From assembly GCF_900101045.1 (NCBI RefSeq), contig NZ_FNFN01000001.1, forward strand, positions 806,001-870,000: DNA of 64,000 bases, read 5' to 3'. Source of the stretch: Nocardioides sp. YR527. Lineage in GTDB: Bacteria; Actinomycetota; Actinomycetes; Propionibacteriales; Nocardioidaceae. The translations under genes and the position numbers were made by a program. Each line of letters opens with the position of its first letter. The first letter of the stretch is position 1. Shown here in pieces: positions 9,540-18,686 of this stretch. The notes under the pieces were generated by a model. The model did no database searches, was not told the DNA's origin, and saw only the letters and a list, made by a program, of their open reading frames with translations.

Positions 9540-11590
9540 TGTCCGCACTCATCGCCCCCGAGCTCGTGGCCCTCGACGCCGATCTCGGCCCCGACAAGCA
9601 CGAAGTCATCCGTGCCCTGGCCCAGCGCGTGGCCGACTCCGGCCGAGCCACCGACCTCGACGCGCTCGTCGCCGACGCGCTGGCCCGCGAGGAGGTCTCC
9701 GCCACCGGGCTCCCCGGCGGCCTGGCGATCCCGCACTGCCGTACGTCCGGGGTCGACGAACCCGTGGTGGCCTTCGCCCGGCTCTCACCGCCGGTCGACT
9801 TCGGCGGCAAGGACGGCCCGGCCGACCTCGCCTTCCTGATCGGGGCACCGGCGGGCGGCGACGCCACGCACCTGACCATCCTGACCAAGCTGGCCCGTGC
9901 CCTGGCCCGTCCTGAGTTCGGCCAGACCCTGCGGGAGACCGACTCGGCCGAGCAGGCCGCTCGGACCATCCTCGACGCGGTCGGCGACGTACCGGCCCCG
10001 GCCCGCAGCGCCACGCCGGACCCTGCCCCGGCCGCGGCGGAGAAGCGCTGCCTGGTCGCGGTGACCGCCTGCCCGACCGGCATCGCCCACACCTACATGG
10101 CGGCCGAGGCGCTCCAGGCCGCGGCTGCACGGGCCGGGGTCGAGATCGCGGTCGAGACCCAGGGCTCGGCCGGGGCGACGCCGTTGCCCGCCGAGACCAT
10201 CGCCCGCGCCGACGCCGCCATCTTCGCCGTCGACGTCGGTGTCCGCGACCGGAGCCGCTTCGCCGGCAAGCCGCTGGTCTCCTCCGGCGTGAAGCGTCCG
10301 ATCGACGACGCCGACGCGATGATCGCCGAGGCGCTCGCCGCCGCCGAGGACCCGCACGCCGCCCGCGTGGAGTCCGGCCGGGGCGACTCGTCACAGTCCA
10401 CCGAGACCGCCTCGGAGAGCTGGGGCGGGCGGACCCGCCGGGTCCTGATGACCGGCGTCTCCTACATGATCCCGTTCGTCGCCGCCGGCGGCCTGCTGAT
10501 CGCGCTGAGCTTCCTGCTCGGCGGCTACGACATCACCGACGTCTACGGCGCGGTCATGGTCGACAACACCCTGACCAACCTGCCCGACGTCCAGGCTCTC
10601 GGTCTCGAGCACGCCCTGTTCGACAGCGGGCTCGCCGTCTACATCGGGGCACTGTTCTTCGTCATCGGCAAGACCGCGTTCATGCTGTTCATCCCGGCGT
10701 TGGCCGGCTATATCGCGTACGCAATCGCGGACCGCCCCGGCATCGCCCCGGGCTTCATCATGGGTGCACTGGCCGCCAACCTGTTCGGCGTGGTCAACGC
10801 CGACGGCGTCGCCGCACCCGCGACCGGCTTCCTCGGCGCGATCGCGGGCGGAGTGCTCGCCGGCGTGATCGCCCACTGGGTCAGCGGGTGGCGCGTCCCG
10901 AGCTGGGCGCGTGGCCTGATGCCCGTGCTGGTGATCCCGCTGGTGACCTCGATCCTGGCCGGCCTGGTGATGATCGTGGTGCTCGGCAAGCCGATCAACT
11001 GGCTGATGGAGCGACTCACCGACGGGCTCGCCGCCCTGGACGGCACCAGTGCCGTCGCGCTCGGCGCCGTACTGGGCCTGATGATGGCCTTCGACATGGG
11101 CGGCCCGCTCAACAAGGTCGCCTACAGCTTCGCCGCCACCGGCGTCGGTGCCGCCTCGCTCGCCGCCGACTCCCCCGAGCTGCGGATCATGGCCGCGGTC
11201 ATGCTCGCCGGCATGGTCCCGCCGATCGCGCTGGCACTGGCCACCGTCCTACGTCCCCAGCTCTTCACCCCCGCAGAGCACGAGAACGGCAAGGCCGGCT
11301 GGCTGCTCGGCGCGTCGTTCATCACCGAGGGAGCGATCCCCTTCGCCGCCGGCGACCCGATGCGCGTCATCCCGGCGATCATGGTCGGTAGCGCCGTGAC
11401 CGGCGGGCTCTCCCAGCTCCTCGACGTCGGCGTCCGCGCACCGCACGGCGGCATCTTCGTCCTCTTCGCCGTCACCAACGTGCTCGGCTACCTGATCGCG
11501 CTTGCCGCCGGTGTGATCGTCGGCGCCGGCATGGTGATCGCCCTCAAGTCCGTCGGTCGCGCCCCGGTCCCGGCCGCCGCGACCAGCTGA
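9539..11590 (+). CDS. fruA: PTS fructose permease, fused IIA-IIB-IIC
   Basis: Membrane permease that imports and phosphorylates fructose at C1. It has 683 residues. An N-terminal EIIA (about 1-150) carries AIPHCR with phospho-His66, EIIB (about 168-270) carries VTACPTGIAHTYMA with phospho-Cys178, and EIIC (from about 300) has multiple hydrophobic segments starting at VSYMIPFVAAGGLL and the FITEGAIPF substrate region. The length matches single-polypeptide actinobacterial FruA/PtsF. The start codon shares a base with the fruK stop. HPr follows after 32 nt, so a complete phosphorelay to fructose is encoded within this locus. Confidence 0.95.
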   Translation: MSALIAPELVALDADLGPDKHEVIRALAQRVADSGRATDLDALVADALAREEVSATGLPGGLAIPHCRTSGVDEPVVAFARLSPPVDFGGKDGPADLAFLIGAPAGGDATHLTILTKLARALARPEFGQTLRETDSAEQAARTILDAVGDVPAPARSATPDPAPAAAEKRCLVAVTACPTGIAHTYMAAEALQAAAARAGVEIAVETQGSAGATPLPAETIARADAAIFAVDVGVRDRSRFAGKPLVSSGVKRPIDDADAMIAEALAAAEDPHAARVESGRGDSSQSTETASESWGGRTRRVLMTGVSYMIPFVAAGGLLIALSFLLGGYDITDVYGAVMVDNTLTNLPDVQALGLEHALFDSGLAVYIGALFFVIGKTAFMLFIPALAGYIAYAIADRPGIAPGFIMGALAANLFGVVNADGVAAPATGFLGAIAGGVLAGVIAHWVSGWRVPSWARGLMPVLVIPLVTSILAGLVMIVVLGKPINWLMERLTDGLAALDGTSAVALGAVLGLMMAFDMGGPLNKVAYSFAATGVGAASLAADSPELRIMAAVMLAGMVPPIALALATVLRPQLFTPAEHENGKAGWLLGASFITEGAIPFAAGDPMRVIPAIMVGSAVTGGLSQLLDVGVRAPHGGIFVLFAVTNVLGYLIALAAGVIVGAGMVIALKSVGRAPVPAAATS

Positions 11591-11622
11591 ATCGTCCCGC
11601 AACCCACCACCGAAGGAGCATC

Positions 11623-11880
11623 ATGCCCACCCAGACCGTCACCGTCGGCTCCGCCGTCGGCCTGCACGCCCGCCCCGCCGCGATCATCTCCGAGAAGGTC
11701 GACGAGCTCGGCGCCGAGATCACCCTCGCCGTCCCCGGCGGCGAGCCGGTCGACGCGGCCTCGTCCCTGCTGATCATGACCCTCGGCGCCGCCAACGGCG
11801 ACAAGGTCGAGGTCACCGGCCCGGACCAGGCCGCGGTCGACGCCATCGCCGCCCTCGTCGCGCAGGATCTCGACGCCTGA
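11623..11880 (+). CDS. ptsH: Phosphocarrier protein HPr
   Basis: Small PTS carrier moving phosphate from Enzyme I to the EIIA domain. It has 85 residues, standard size. The active-site motif GLHARPAA places phospho-His15. Ser47/Ser48 (AASSLLIM) sit at the position of the regulatory Ser of Firmicutes HPr, though whether an HPr kinase exists here is unknown. A clear GAAGGAG Shine-Dalgarno precedes the ATG by 6 nt. Last gene of the fru operon; no strong hairpin terminator was seen in the 79 nt that follow. Confidence 0.95.
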   Translation: MPTQTVTVGSAVGLHARPAAIISEKVDELGAEITLAVPGGEPVDAASSLLIMTLGAANGDKVEVTGPDQAAVDAIAALVAQDLDA

Positions 11881-11959
11881 GCGATCCGGCTGTCCGGCCA
11901 GCGGCACCACTATCGAAAACGGTCTCGAACAAGCCGGGTGTCGCTGTACCGTTCTGGCT

Positions 11960-12550
11960 ATGGTCGAGCAGCCTTGGGACCTCCTGCTGACCGTGGCCTT
12001 CCTGCTCACGGGCACCGCGGGAATCTGGACCCTCGTGGTCTGCCCGCCTTCCGTCGGGAAGACCGTCCTCCACGTCAACCACACGGTGATGAGCGCCGCG
12101 ATGATCCTGATGATCTGGGTGATCCTCGGCGACATCGCGGTCTGGACGCAGGTCGCTCTCTTCTCGCTCCTGTCGCTGACACTGGTGCCGGCGCTGGTTC
12201 GCGCGGGCGGTCGGGCGCGGCGTACGGATCTGGCCGGACATCTCGCGCTCAACGTGGCGATGATCTGGATGCTCGTCGCGATGCCGCTGCTGATGACGGG
12301 CGCGCCTTCGGAAGGTTCTGGGGCACATGCGGGTCATACGGGTCATGCCGGCGCCGCGGCCCTGGCTCCGGCCGTACGCGGTCCCGACTGGGCGATCGTG
12401 GTCAACTCGCTCTTCGTGGCGGTCTGCGTGGCCGGGGCGCTGTGGTGGCTGCTGCGCGCGGCGGCGGGACGGGAGCACCGGCTGCCCGCGATCGGTCACG
12501 GGCTGATGGCGGCCGGCATGGGCACGATGCTCTTCCTGATCCCTGCGTGA
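11960..12550 (+). CDS. DUF5134 family integral membrane protein
   Basis: A 196-residue protein with about five or six hydrophobic segments (WDLLLTVAFLLTGTAGIWTL near the N-terminus, then TVMSAAMILMIWVIL, a pair around residues 75-115, and two near the C-terminus). Between the fourth and fifth segments is a His/Gly-rich loop (GAHAGHTGHAG, about 122-132) that could bind a metal; this is inference. The pattern fits the actinobacterial DUF5134 family, whose function is unknown. It ends 7 nt from the convergent cysteine-synthase/rhodanese gene and has no evident link to the PTS operon upstream. Confidence 0.7.
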   Translation: MVEQPWDLLLTVAFLLTGTAGIWTLVVCPPSVGKTVLHVNHTVMSAAMILMIWVILGDIAVWTQVALFSLLSLTLVPALVRAGGRARRTDLAGHLALNVAMIWMLVAMPLLMTGAPSEGSGAHAGHTGHAGAAALAPAVRGPDWAIVVNSLFVAVCVAGALWWLLRAAAGREHRLPAIGHGLMAAGMGTMLFLIPA

Positions 12551-12556
12551 GGTGGC

Positions 12557-13834
12557 TCAGACACCAGCGAGCGGCCGGCCACTGTCGCGCCAGCCGAGGA
12601 CACCGCCCTCGAGGTTGTACGCCTTCCGCCCGGACGCGGCCGCGCGAGCGGCGAACCGCGCCGACCGGTCCCCCGTCGGGCAGACGAAGACCACCCGAGA
12701 CCGCTCCGAGAACGGCATCCCCGCCTCCATGACCTGCTCGAGCAGGTCGTCACGGAGGTTGATCGCCCCCGGGATGTGACCGGCCTGGAAGGCCAGCGCC
12801 GTGCGTACGTCCACGACGACCACGTGCTCGCCCGCGGCCACCCACGCCTCGAGGTCCCCCGGGGTCGCCGACGGCGCCTCCTCCGCAGGAGCGGGGCTCG
12901 CCGCGCCGAACAGGTCGGGGCGGCGGTGGCGGTAGTAGGAGAGGTACGGCTCCATGCGGTCGCACGCGATGACGACCGCCCTGACCGGACCCCCGGGCCC
13001 TGCCAGGAGCCGTTCCCGGGCAGCGGCATAGGCGGCCCCGGTGGTGGGGCCGGCGAGCACGCCGTGCCGGGTGGCGAGCTCGAGGCTCGCGGAGATCGCA
13101 TCGGCCGAGTCGACCGCGGCGATGGCGTCGTAGAAGCCGGGGTCGAAGAGCCCGACCTCCCACATCTCTGCCGCCGAGCGGATGCCGGGGATGAAGTCCC
13201 CCTCGGCGGCGACGACGCCGACCACGGCGGTCGCCGGGTTGCGCTCGCGCAGGTAGGTCGCGGCGCCTCGGGTGGAGCCGGTGGTGCCGAGCCCGCCTAC
13301 GAGCAGGTCGACCGAGCCGGCGTCGCGGTGGATCTCGCGCCCGGTCTGCTCGTAGTGGGCTCGCAGGTTGTCCTCGTTGGTGTACTGCGAGGTGTGGTGG
13401 TAGCGGCCGGGCTCGGCCGCCATGAGGTCGCCGATCACCCCGAACACGTCGTTGGGAGCGGTCGGGTCCGGACACTCGGAGAGCCCTGGCATCTCGGTCA
13501 CCTCGGTGCCCAGCAGCGACAGCATCTCGCGGACCTCGCGCACCCTGACCCGGTTGGTGAAGGCTCGGAACCCGACCCCGTGCATCGAGGCGATGATCTG
13601 GAGCGCCTTCGCGGTGTTGCCGCTCGATGCCTCCACGACGACCTGCTCGTTCTCGACGATCTCGTCGATGTGTGCGCGCAGCAGCCCCCAGGCGACTCGG
13701 TCCTTGACCGAGCCGAACGGGTTCGCCGACTCCAGCTTCAGAAAGATCTCCGCCTCAGGGACGCCGTGCTTGGCTGGGTCGAGCCGCAGCAGCGGGGTCT
13801 CGCCGATCATGTCGAGCACGCTGTCGTAACGCAT
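12557..13834 (-). CDS. Cysteine synthase-like PLP enzyme fused to a rhodanese domain
   Basis: A 425-residue fusion. Residues 1-315 are a fold-type II PLP enzyme of the O-acetylserine sulfhydrylase family: GETPLLRL, PLP Lys44 in GSVKDR, the EASSGNTAKAL loop and a Gly-rich phosphate cradle GGLGTTGSTRG. Residues 325-425 are a rhodanese domain with active-loop Cys385 (CPTGDRSARF), used in other proteins for persulfide transfer. The natural substrate is unknown; SbnA and the Rhizobium y4xP product are relatives used in non-protein amino acid synthesis. The ATG at 13834 lies 2 nt after the decarboxylase stop, so it is the last gene of the FGE/HMA/PLP operon. Confidence 0.82.
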   Translation of the reverse strand: MRYDSVLDMIGETPLLRLDPAKHGVPEAEIFLKLESANPFGSVKDRVAWGLLRAHIDEIVENEQVVVEASSGNTAKALQIIASMHGVGFRAFTNRVRVREVREMLSLLGTEVTEMPGLSECPDPTAPNDVFGVIGDLMAAEPGRYHHTSQYTNEDNLRAHYEQTGREIHRDAGSVDLLVGGLGTTGSTRGAATYLRERNPATAVVGVVAAEGDFIPGIRSAAEMWEVGLFDPGFYDAIAAVDSADAISASLELATRHGVLAGPTTGAAYAAARERLLAGPGGPVRAVVIACDRMEPYLSYYRHRRPDLFGAASPAPAEEAPSATPGDLEAWVAAGEHVVVVDVRTALAFQAGHIPGAINLRDDLLEQVMEAGMPFSERSRVVFVCPTGDRSARFAARAAASGRKAYNLEGGVLGWRDSGRPLAGV

Positions 13835-13836
13835 GG

Positions 13837-15186
13837 TCAGCTCCCGTGGTGGTCGTCGGCGACGAAGGCGAACCGTCCGCCCTCCAGGACCGCTGCGATC
13901 TTCGGCGGCGGCGGATGCCCGCCGGCGAAGGACGCCGAGAGGTCCATCTGATAGGCGGCGGTGTTGACGAAAGCGAGTACGTCGCCGCTGCTCGGTTCGG
14001 ACTCGAGGAACACCTTGCGGCGGCTCACCAGGTCCGACTCCAGGCACAGCCGCCCGGCGAGGAACACGCCCTCCGCCGGCGGCTCACCGTGCCCGTCGAC
14101 GAGCACCGGGTCCAGCAGGACCTCCTGGTCGGCGGGGGTGACCTGGTTGCGGGACAGGTCGAGCACGACCAGGTCACGCCCGGCGGCGCGCTTGCGGTAG
14201 AGCACCGAGGCCAGGGTGACCCCGGCATGGTCGACCAGTGCCTTGCCGGGCTCGATCCACAGCGTGAGCATGCATTCGCGCAGGACCTCGGCCACCGGTC
14301 GCCGCTCGAGCTCGGCGGCCAGGAACCGCTCCAGAACCTCGGTGGTGGGGCGGTGGTTGGCGTACTTGTGGGAGACGCTGGGGTCGTGGCCGGGCCAGAC
14401 CAGCTCCCCCGGAGCCGCGGCGGCGAGCGCCTGCGAGTAGCTCTGGAACGGCTCGGGATCGTCGACGAAGCGCTGGCGGAACCCGCCGCCGATGTCGACC
14501 ACCGACGGCCGCAGGCCCTTGCGGTGTGCGGCGGCCACGACCGCCATCGACTCGGTCAGCGCGTCGACCCGGGCCGCCGGGTCGGCCGTGTCGAGGTGGA
14601 ACGCGACACCGCGCAGGTCGAGCCCGGGGGCGCGGCGTACGGTCTCGAGCGCGGCATCGGCGTCGGCGAGATCGATGCCGAACCGCGACTGCGGCACGGC
14701 CGGCGAGGCGAAGCCGGAGAGCCGCAGGAGGACCGGGACGGCGCTACCGGCTGGCGCGGCAGCGGCGAGCCTGTCGAGCTCCCAGAGGTCGTCGGCATTG
14801 GCGGTGACCCCCAGCTCGGCGATCCGCTCGATGAACGCCGGGGACTTCGGACCGGTCGCCTCGATCCGGTCCGGCGCGAACCCCGCGGTCAGGGCCCGGT
14901 CGAGCTCGGCCGCGGAGGCCACGTCCGCGCCGAGCCCGGCGGCAGAGGTCTCGGCCAGCAGCGCGGCCGAGGCGTTCACCTTGTGCGCGTAGAAGATCTC
15001 GTACGGCACGCCGTGACGCCGCAGCACGCCCGCGAGCGCAGCGGCGTTCTCGGCGATGACCTGGGGAAAGACCACGTGGAGCGGGGATCCGAATCGTTCG
15101 ATCGCCTCGCCCACCGCGGCGGCGTCGTCGAGGAAGCGGGCGGCGAGCGGGTGCCGCGCGGCAGGGAGCGGAAAGCGTTGGCTCAC
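13837..15186 (-). CDS. Y4yA-like PLP-dependent decarboxylase (fold type III)
   Basis: A 449-residue member of the alanine racemase/ornithine-diaminopimelate decarboxylase fold. The PLP Lys is K69 in FYAHKVNAS, followed by SGFASPAVPQSRFG, the conserved VDIGGGFRQ glycine loop and a C-terminal barrel with LWIEPGKALVDHAG. It is closest in pattern to the Y4yA and SbnH group rather than housekeeping LysA, because the C-terminal substrate-binding CESGD motif is replaced (CLESDL). The ATG overlaps the upstream unknown-HMA gene by 4 nt. Pairing with a cysteine-synthase-like gene recalls y4xP-y4yA and sbnA/sbnH, which suggests synthesis of an amine from an unusual amino acid; the substrate is not deducible. 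Confidence 0.78.
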   Translation of the reverse strand: MSQRFPLPAARHPLAARFLDDAAAVGEAIERFGSPLHVVFPQVIAENAAALAGVLRRHGVPYEIFYAHKVNASAALLAETSAAGLGADVASAAELDRALTAGFAPDRIEATGPKSPAFIERIAELGVTANADDLWELDRLAAAAPAGSAVPVLLRLSGFASPAVPQSRFGIDLADADAALETVRRAPGLDLRGVAFHLDTADPAARVDALTESMAVVAAAHRKGLRPSVVDIGGGFRQRFVDDPEPFQSYSQALAAAAPGELVWPGHDPSVSHKYANHRPTTEVLERFLAAELERRPVAEVLRECMLTLWIEPGKALVDHAGVTLASVLYRKRAAGRDLVVLDLSRNQVTPADQEVLLDPVLVDGHGEPPAEGVFLAGRLCLESDLVSRRKVFLESEPSSGDVLAFVNTAAYQMDLSASFAGGHPPPPKIAAVLEGGRFAFVADDHHGS

Positions 15187-16400
15187 CCCTCGGCCACCGT
15201 GTAGCCGCAGTCGCGCAGGTCGGCGAAGATCCGGTCGCGCTGCCCGGCGTCGGTGAACCTGGCCCGGACCCGCTTCCCGTGCAGGTCCACCTCGATCAGC
15301 TCGGCCGCCTGGGCGTCGAAGACGGCGGTGATCGTCACCCGACAGTGCCGGCAGGTCATGTCCGGAACCCCGAACTCCTGCTCCCCCGCCGCGAAACGTA
15401 CGTCGCGGATGGCGGACTCGGGGATCTCGGCGATCCGCACCGACGCGACCGCGGACCGGAACGCGCCGGTGAGCGCCTCGGCGACGGCGGCGAGCGGCGA
15501 GACGCGCTGCCCGTCGACCTGATGGGCCCGCTGCCCGAGGCAGACGGGCCGTTCCCCCACCGGCAGCAGGGCGTACTGTCGCGAGATCTGGTCGAGCTCG
15601 ACGTGGTAGCGCTGGATGGCGGCCCGCACCCCCAGTCCCTGCTCGCGGGCCCGGTCCATCACCTCGTGGGCATCGGTGATCGTGCGGCGCTTCATCTCGG
15701 CAAGCAGCGCGACGGTGTCCGCGGTGTAGCGCAGCCGGCCGCCGGAAACCTCCAGGCTCGCGGGGATCATGCCCCTGCGGTAGGTGGAGGCCTGCAGCTC
15801 CCAGAACCAGGTCGAGGCGACCGCGCCGTAGAGCCCCGAGGCGGACATCGCCTCGGCGAACTCGACCGGGTCCTCGATCCCGACCTGTCCGGCGAGCATC
15901 CCGTGCTGGACGAGCGCGCGGCCGGCGGCCTCTGCTCCGACGCGGAAGATCTCGGCGGGCTCCTGGTCGGTGGTCGTGTCGGCCAGGACGTCGAGCGCAT
16001 CGTCGTCGAGCGCGTCCGAACGCGCGGTGACGGGATCGGCGGCGGCGATCGCGTCACCCACCGCGATCACGGCCTCTCTGGCCGCGATCGGCAGCACCGG
16101 GCCGAGCGGGCCGGGTCCGATGTGGCCGCTGTTCGCGATGCCTCGGGAGTCGCGCCAGGTGATGCGGTGGGTGGCGCTGACGACCTGGTCCGGTCCGCAC
16201 GGACGCATGAAGGACTCGAGGTAGCGCCGCTGTCCGGTCGTGAGCGATCCTCCGGGTTCCGGGATGAGCTCCTCGACGCGGTAGTCCACCGACACCTCCG
16301 CCACTTCCGGGGCCGGGCCGGCCAGGAAGTCGGCGCCGGCGACCTCGGCCAGGATGCGGGCCGCGGCGGCGCGGTCGTACCGGATGCCAACGTTCTGCAC
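15183..16400 (-). CDS. Unrecognised protein with C-terminal heavy-metal-associated domain
   Basis: A 405-residue protein whose first ~335 residues I cannot place in a family. They are soluble and Ala/Arg-rich, with a conserved-looking stretch MRPCGPDQVV and then HRITWRDSRGIANSGHIG. From about residue 340 there is an HMA ferredoxin-like domain with the metal site MTCRHC (Cys350, Cys353), as in copper chaperones. No signal peptide or membrane segment is visible. It lies 3 nt downstream of the SufS-like gene and overlaps the decarboxylase by 4 nt, so it is translated in the same operon. A metal-delivering or metal-sensing enzyme is possible, but the catalytic role is unknown. Confidence 0.7.
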   Translation of the reverse strand: MQNVGIRYDRAAAARILAEVAGADFLAGPAPEVAEVSVDYRVEELIPEPGGSLTTGQRRYLESFMRPCGPDQVVSATHRITWRDSRGIANSGHIGPGPLGPVLPIAAREAVIAVGDAIAAADPVTARSDALDDDALDVLADTTTDQEPAEIFRVGAEAAGRALVQHGMLAGQVGIEDPVEFAEAMSASGLYGAVASTWFWELQASTYRRGMIPASLEVSGGRLRYTADTVALLAEMKRRTITDAHEVMDRAREQGLGVRAAIQRYHVELDQISRQYALLPVGERPVCLGQRAHQVDGQRVSPLAAVAEALTGAFRSAVASVRIAEIPESAIRDVRFAAGEQEFGVPDMTCRHCRVTITAVFDAQAAELIEVDLHGKRVRARFTDAGQRDRIFADLRDCGYTVAEG

Positions 16401-16403
16401 GTG

Positions 16404-17588
16404 TCAGTCCCTTTCGGCAGCGGCGGCGAGGCCCTGCAGGAGTCGGTCGACGTCGTTCTCGTCGTTGTACAGGTGGAAGCTCACCCGGACCGCGTCCTCC
16501 CGCGGCCCGTTCAGGCAGTGGTCGCCCGCACGTACGTAGACGCGGCGCTGTTCGAGGGCGAAGGCGACGTCCGCGCCCAGCTGACCGTCGACGGCAAAGG
16601 CCGCGATGCCGCTGTGCGGTCGGCCCGCATCGACCGGGGGCCCGAGGAGAGTGACGCCTCCGATCCGGGAGGCGCCGTCGGCGAACCGGGTGGCCAGGGT
16701 GGCCAGGTGGCCGCCGACGCGGTCGAGACCGATGGTGTCGAGGAACGCGGTAGCACTCGCGAGCCCCGCGGCGCCGGCCCCGTCGAGGCTGCCCTCCTCG
16801 GCGGCATCGGTGAGCGGCGAGACATGTCGCGCCGGCCCGCTCCGCGCGGCCGCCCGGTCGACCGCGATCCGATGATGCTGATCCCGGCGTACGTAGACCA
16901 TGCCGGTTCCGGGAGGCCCGAACATCTTGTGACCCGAGACGACGCCGAGCTCGGCCCGGGAGTCGGCCAGGCGCAGAGGCAGCCGCCCCGCACTCTGCGA
17001 GCAGTCGAGACAGACCGTCGCCGCCGGCGGGATCGCCAGCGCGTCCAGCTCGGTCCGGGTGCCGTGGAGGTTGTGGACGTCGGTGGCGACGACGATCGCG
17101 GTGCGCTCGCTCGCGGCGCGGGCGAAGTCACCGGGATCGATGCGCCCCAGACGGTCGCGGCGGTACGCCACCGCACGGACACCTTGGTGGCGCATCCGTT
17201 CGGCGAGCCGGAGCCATGGCCGCACCGTGGAGAGGTGGTCGTCGGGGCAGTAGAGGATGTCGCCGCCGTTCGCGAGCGCCGCAGGTCCCCAGCGGTCGGC
17301 GAGGAACGCCATCGCGCCGGTGGCGCCGCGGGTGAAGGCGACCTCGTCGGGGAACGAGGCACCGAGGAACGCGGCGACGGCGGCGCGGGCGTCCTCGAAG
17401 CGGCGCAGCGCGTCCCGGGCCCACGGGTGTCCGCCCCTGCCAGGGTTGGCGGCGGGCCCGCGCAGCTCGGCGGTGAGCTGGGCGATGACCGGTTCGGGGC
17501 AGGGGGTGCCGGACGCGGCGTCGAGGTAGACGAGGTCGGGTTCGGCGGTGAGGGCCGGAAAGTGCTGACGGGAGCCGAGGCCGGGCAC
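16404..17588 (-). CDS. Class V aminotransferase-fold PLP enzyme (SufS/cysteine desulfurase-like)
   Basis: A 394-residue fold-type I PLP protein. It shows YLDAASGTP at the N-terminus, the VATDVHNLHGT PLP-stacking region, the PLP Asp in CLDCSQSAG, Lys221 in VSGHKMFGPPGTG, and a C-terminal RAGDHC (Cys358) at the place of the SufS persulfide Cys. These features fit a cysteine desulfurase or a related class V lyase; group II desulfurases share the RxGHHC motif. It follows the small HMA gene by 18 nt and precedes the unknown-HMA gene by 3 nt. No sufBCD genes are nearby, so it is probably not the housekeeping SufS. Its sulfur could feed the rhodanese domain of the last gene (inference). Confidence 0.8.
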   Translation of the reverse strand: MPGLGSRQHFPALTAEPDLVYLDAASGTPCPEPVIAQLTAELRGPAANPGRGGHPWARDALRRFEDARAAVAAFLGASFPDEVAFTRGATGAMAFLADRWGPAALANGGDILYCPDDHLSTVRPWLRLAERMRHQGVRAVAYRRDRLGRIDPGDFARAASERTAIVVATDVHNLHGTRTELDALAIPPAATVCLDCSQSAGRLPLRLADSRAELGVVSGHKMFGPPGTGMVYVRRDQHHRIAVDRAAARSGPARHVSPLTDAAEEGSLDGAGAAGLASATAFLDTIGLDRVGGHLATLATRFADGASRIGGVTLLGPPVDAGRPHSGIAAFAVDGQLGADVAFALEQRRVYVRAGDHCLNGPREDAVRVSFHLYNDENDVDRLLQGLAAAAERD

Positions 17589-17606
17589 GGACGACTCCTC
17601 GGCCGG

Positions 17607-17831
17607 TCAGGTTTCGCGGGCGATCGTGAATCCGGCCTTGGCGAGCGTGGATCTGACGACCCTCGGTTCGAGCGGTCCCGCGGCGGTGACGCGGGCGCTC
17701 GACACGGCTCCCGGGTTCAGGTCGACCACGACCCCCTCGACGCCGTCCAGGCCACCGAGAGCGCTTGTCACGGTCTCGACACAGCGGTGACAGGTCATTC
17801 CATCGATGCGCACTTCGAACTGAACCGACAT
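17607..17831 (-). CDS. Heavy-metal-associated (CopZ-like) domain protein
   Basis: A 74-residue single-domain HMA protein. The loop GMTCHRC holds Cys14 and Cys17, the standard Cu(I)-type site, followed by the usual VDLNPGAV beta strand and a C-terminal STLAKAGFTI helix-strand. Stand-alone proteins of this type carry copper to ATPases or enzymes. No copper ATPase or CsoR is in the window; the closest copper user would be the FGE two genes upstream. The C-terminal domain of the 15183-16400 protein has the same motif type, so the operon encodes two HMA modules. Confidence 0.88.
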   Translation of the reverse strand: MSVQFEVRIDGMTCHRCVETVTSALGGLDGVEGVVVDLNPGAVSSARVTAAGPLEPRVVRSTLAKAGFTIARET

Positions 17832-17917
17832 GAAACTGCCCTTCAGTAGGACTTCGGTGGTCGCCCAAAAATATCACCGAACGTCGGGCCACGAGGTCGG
17901 TTCGCGTCGGTCGGCGC

Positions 17918-18634
17918 TCAACCCATGATCTGCGTGAGCCCACGACCGACGAACAGCAGGCCGAAGGCGATGAGCACGACGATCCCGATGACGTGGTTGT
18001 GAGAGATGAGCCACTTCGTCGCAGACCGGAGCCATCCGCGCCCTCGCTCACCGGCAGCGAGGAACACGAGCATCGGGAGGACGAAGTCGATCATGCTCGC
18101 CGCCAGCAGCAGCGCGATACCGCTGATCTGCGCACTGAGTCTCACGTCGGCGGTGACCACGATGGCCAGCCCGGAGGCCAGGATGGCCACGTTGGGGTTC
18201 ACGACCGCCAGCAGCAGGCCCGCGCCGAGCACCAGGCCGACGGACGGATCACGTAGCCCCGAGACCCAGCCGGGCTCCTCCGGGGTCGCCCGATGTGTCG
18301 CACGCGCGGCGAGGGCGCCCGCAGCAGCCTGCCGCAGGCGCGGTCGGAGCCAGGACACGACAGCCAGGACGAGGAAGACGACGCCGACGACGATGCTCAT
18401 CCAGGCGCGAATCGTCGACGGGTCGTCGCTGGCGGCGTCGGCCGCTCGCCCCGCCGCCAGCGCGGCGAGCGACAACACCCCGTAGACGGCCAGGAAGGGC
18501 ACCGCCAGCGCGACGACGTTGCGATAGGGGTGCGACGACCCGAGCAGGATCAGGCAGGCGACGACCGCCGCCGGTGTGACCGCCAGCCCGACCATCTCCG
18601 GCAGCAGCTGCCCGGCGAGTTCCCACATACGCAC
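17918..18634 (-). CDS. GAP/Sap-family (LysE-like) membrane protein
   Basis: A 238-residue polytopic membrane protein with six predicted hydrophobic segments: MVGLAVTPAAVVACLILLG at the N-terminus, a second around AVPFLAVYGVLSLAAL, one around MSIVVGVVFLVLAVVSWL, then three in the C-terminal half including IGIVVLIAFGLLFVG. The pattern matches the GAP (Sap, sulfolipid-addressing protein) family, related in topology to LysE exporters and linked in mycobacteria to export of cell-surface lipids. It is 86 nt upstream of the HMA gene and 52 nt downstream of FGE, on the same strand. In this cluster it may be the exporter for the product; that is inference. Confidence 0.75.
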   Translation of the reverse strand: MRMWELAGQLLPEMVGLAVTPAAVVACLILLGSSHPYRNVVALAVPFLAVYGVLSLAALAAGRAADAASDDPSTIRAWMSIVVGVVFLVLAVVSWLRPRLRQAAAGALAARATHRATPEEPGWVSGLRDPSVGLVLGAGLLLAVVNPNVAILASGLAIVVTADVRLSAQISGIALLLAASMIDFVLPMLVFLAAGERGRGWLRSATKWLISHNHVIGIVVLIAFGLLFVGRGLTQIMG

Positions 18635-18686
18635 AACCTCGCCACCGGCCCCGCTCCCGTCCTCACCCCTTCCGGGGGAACCGGGT

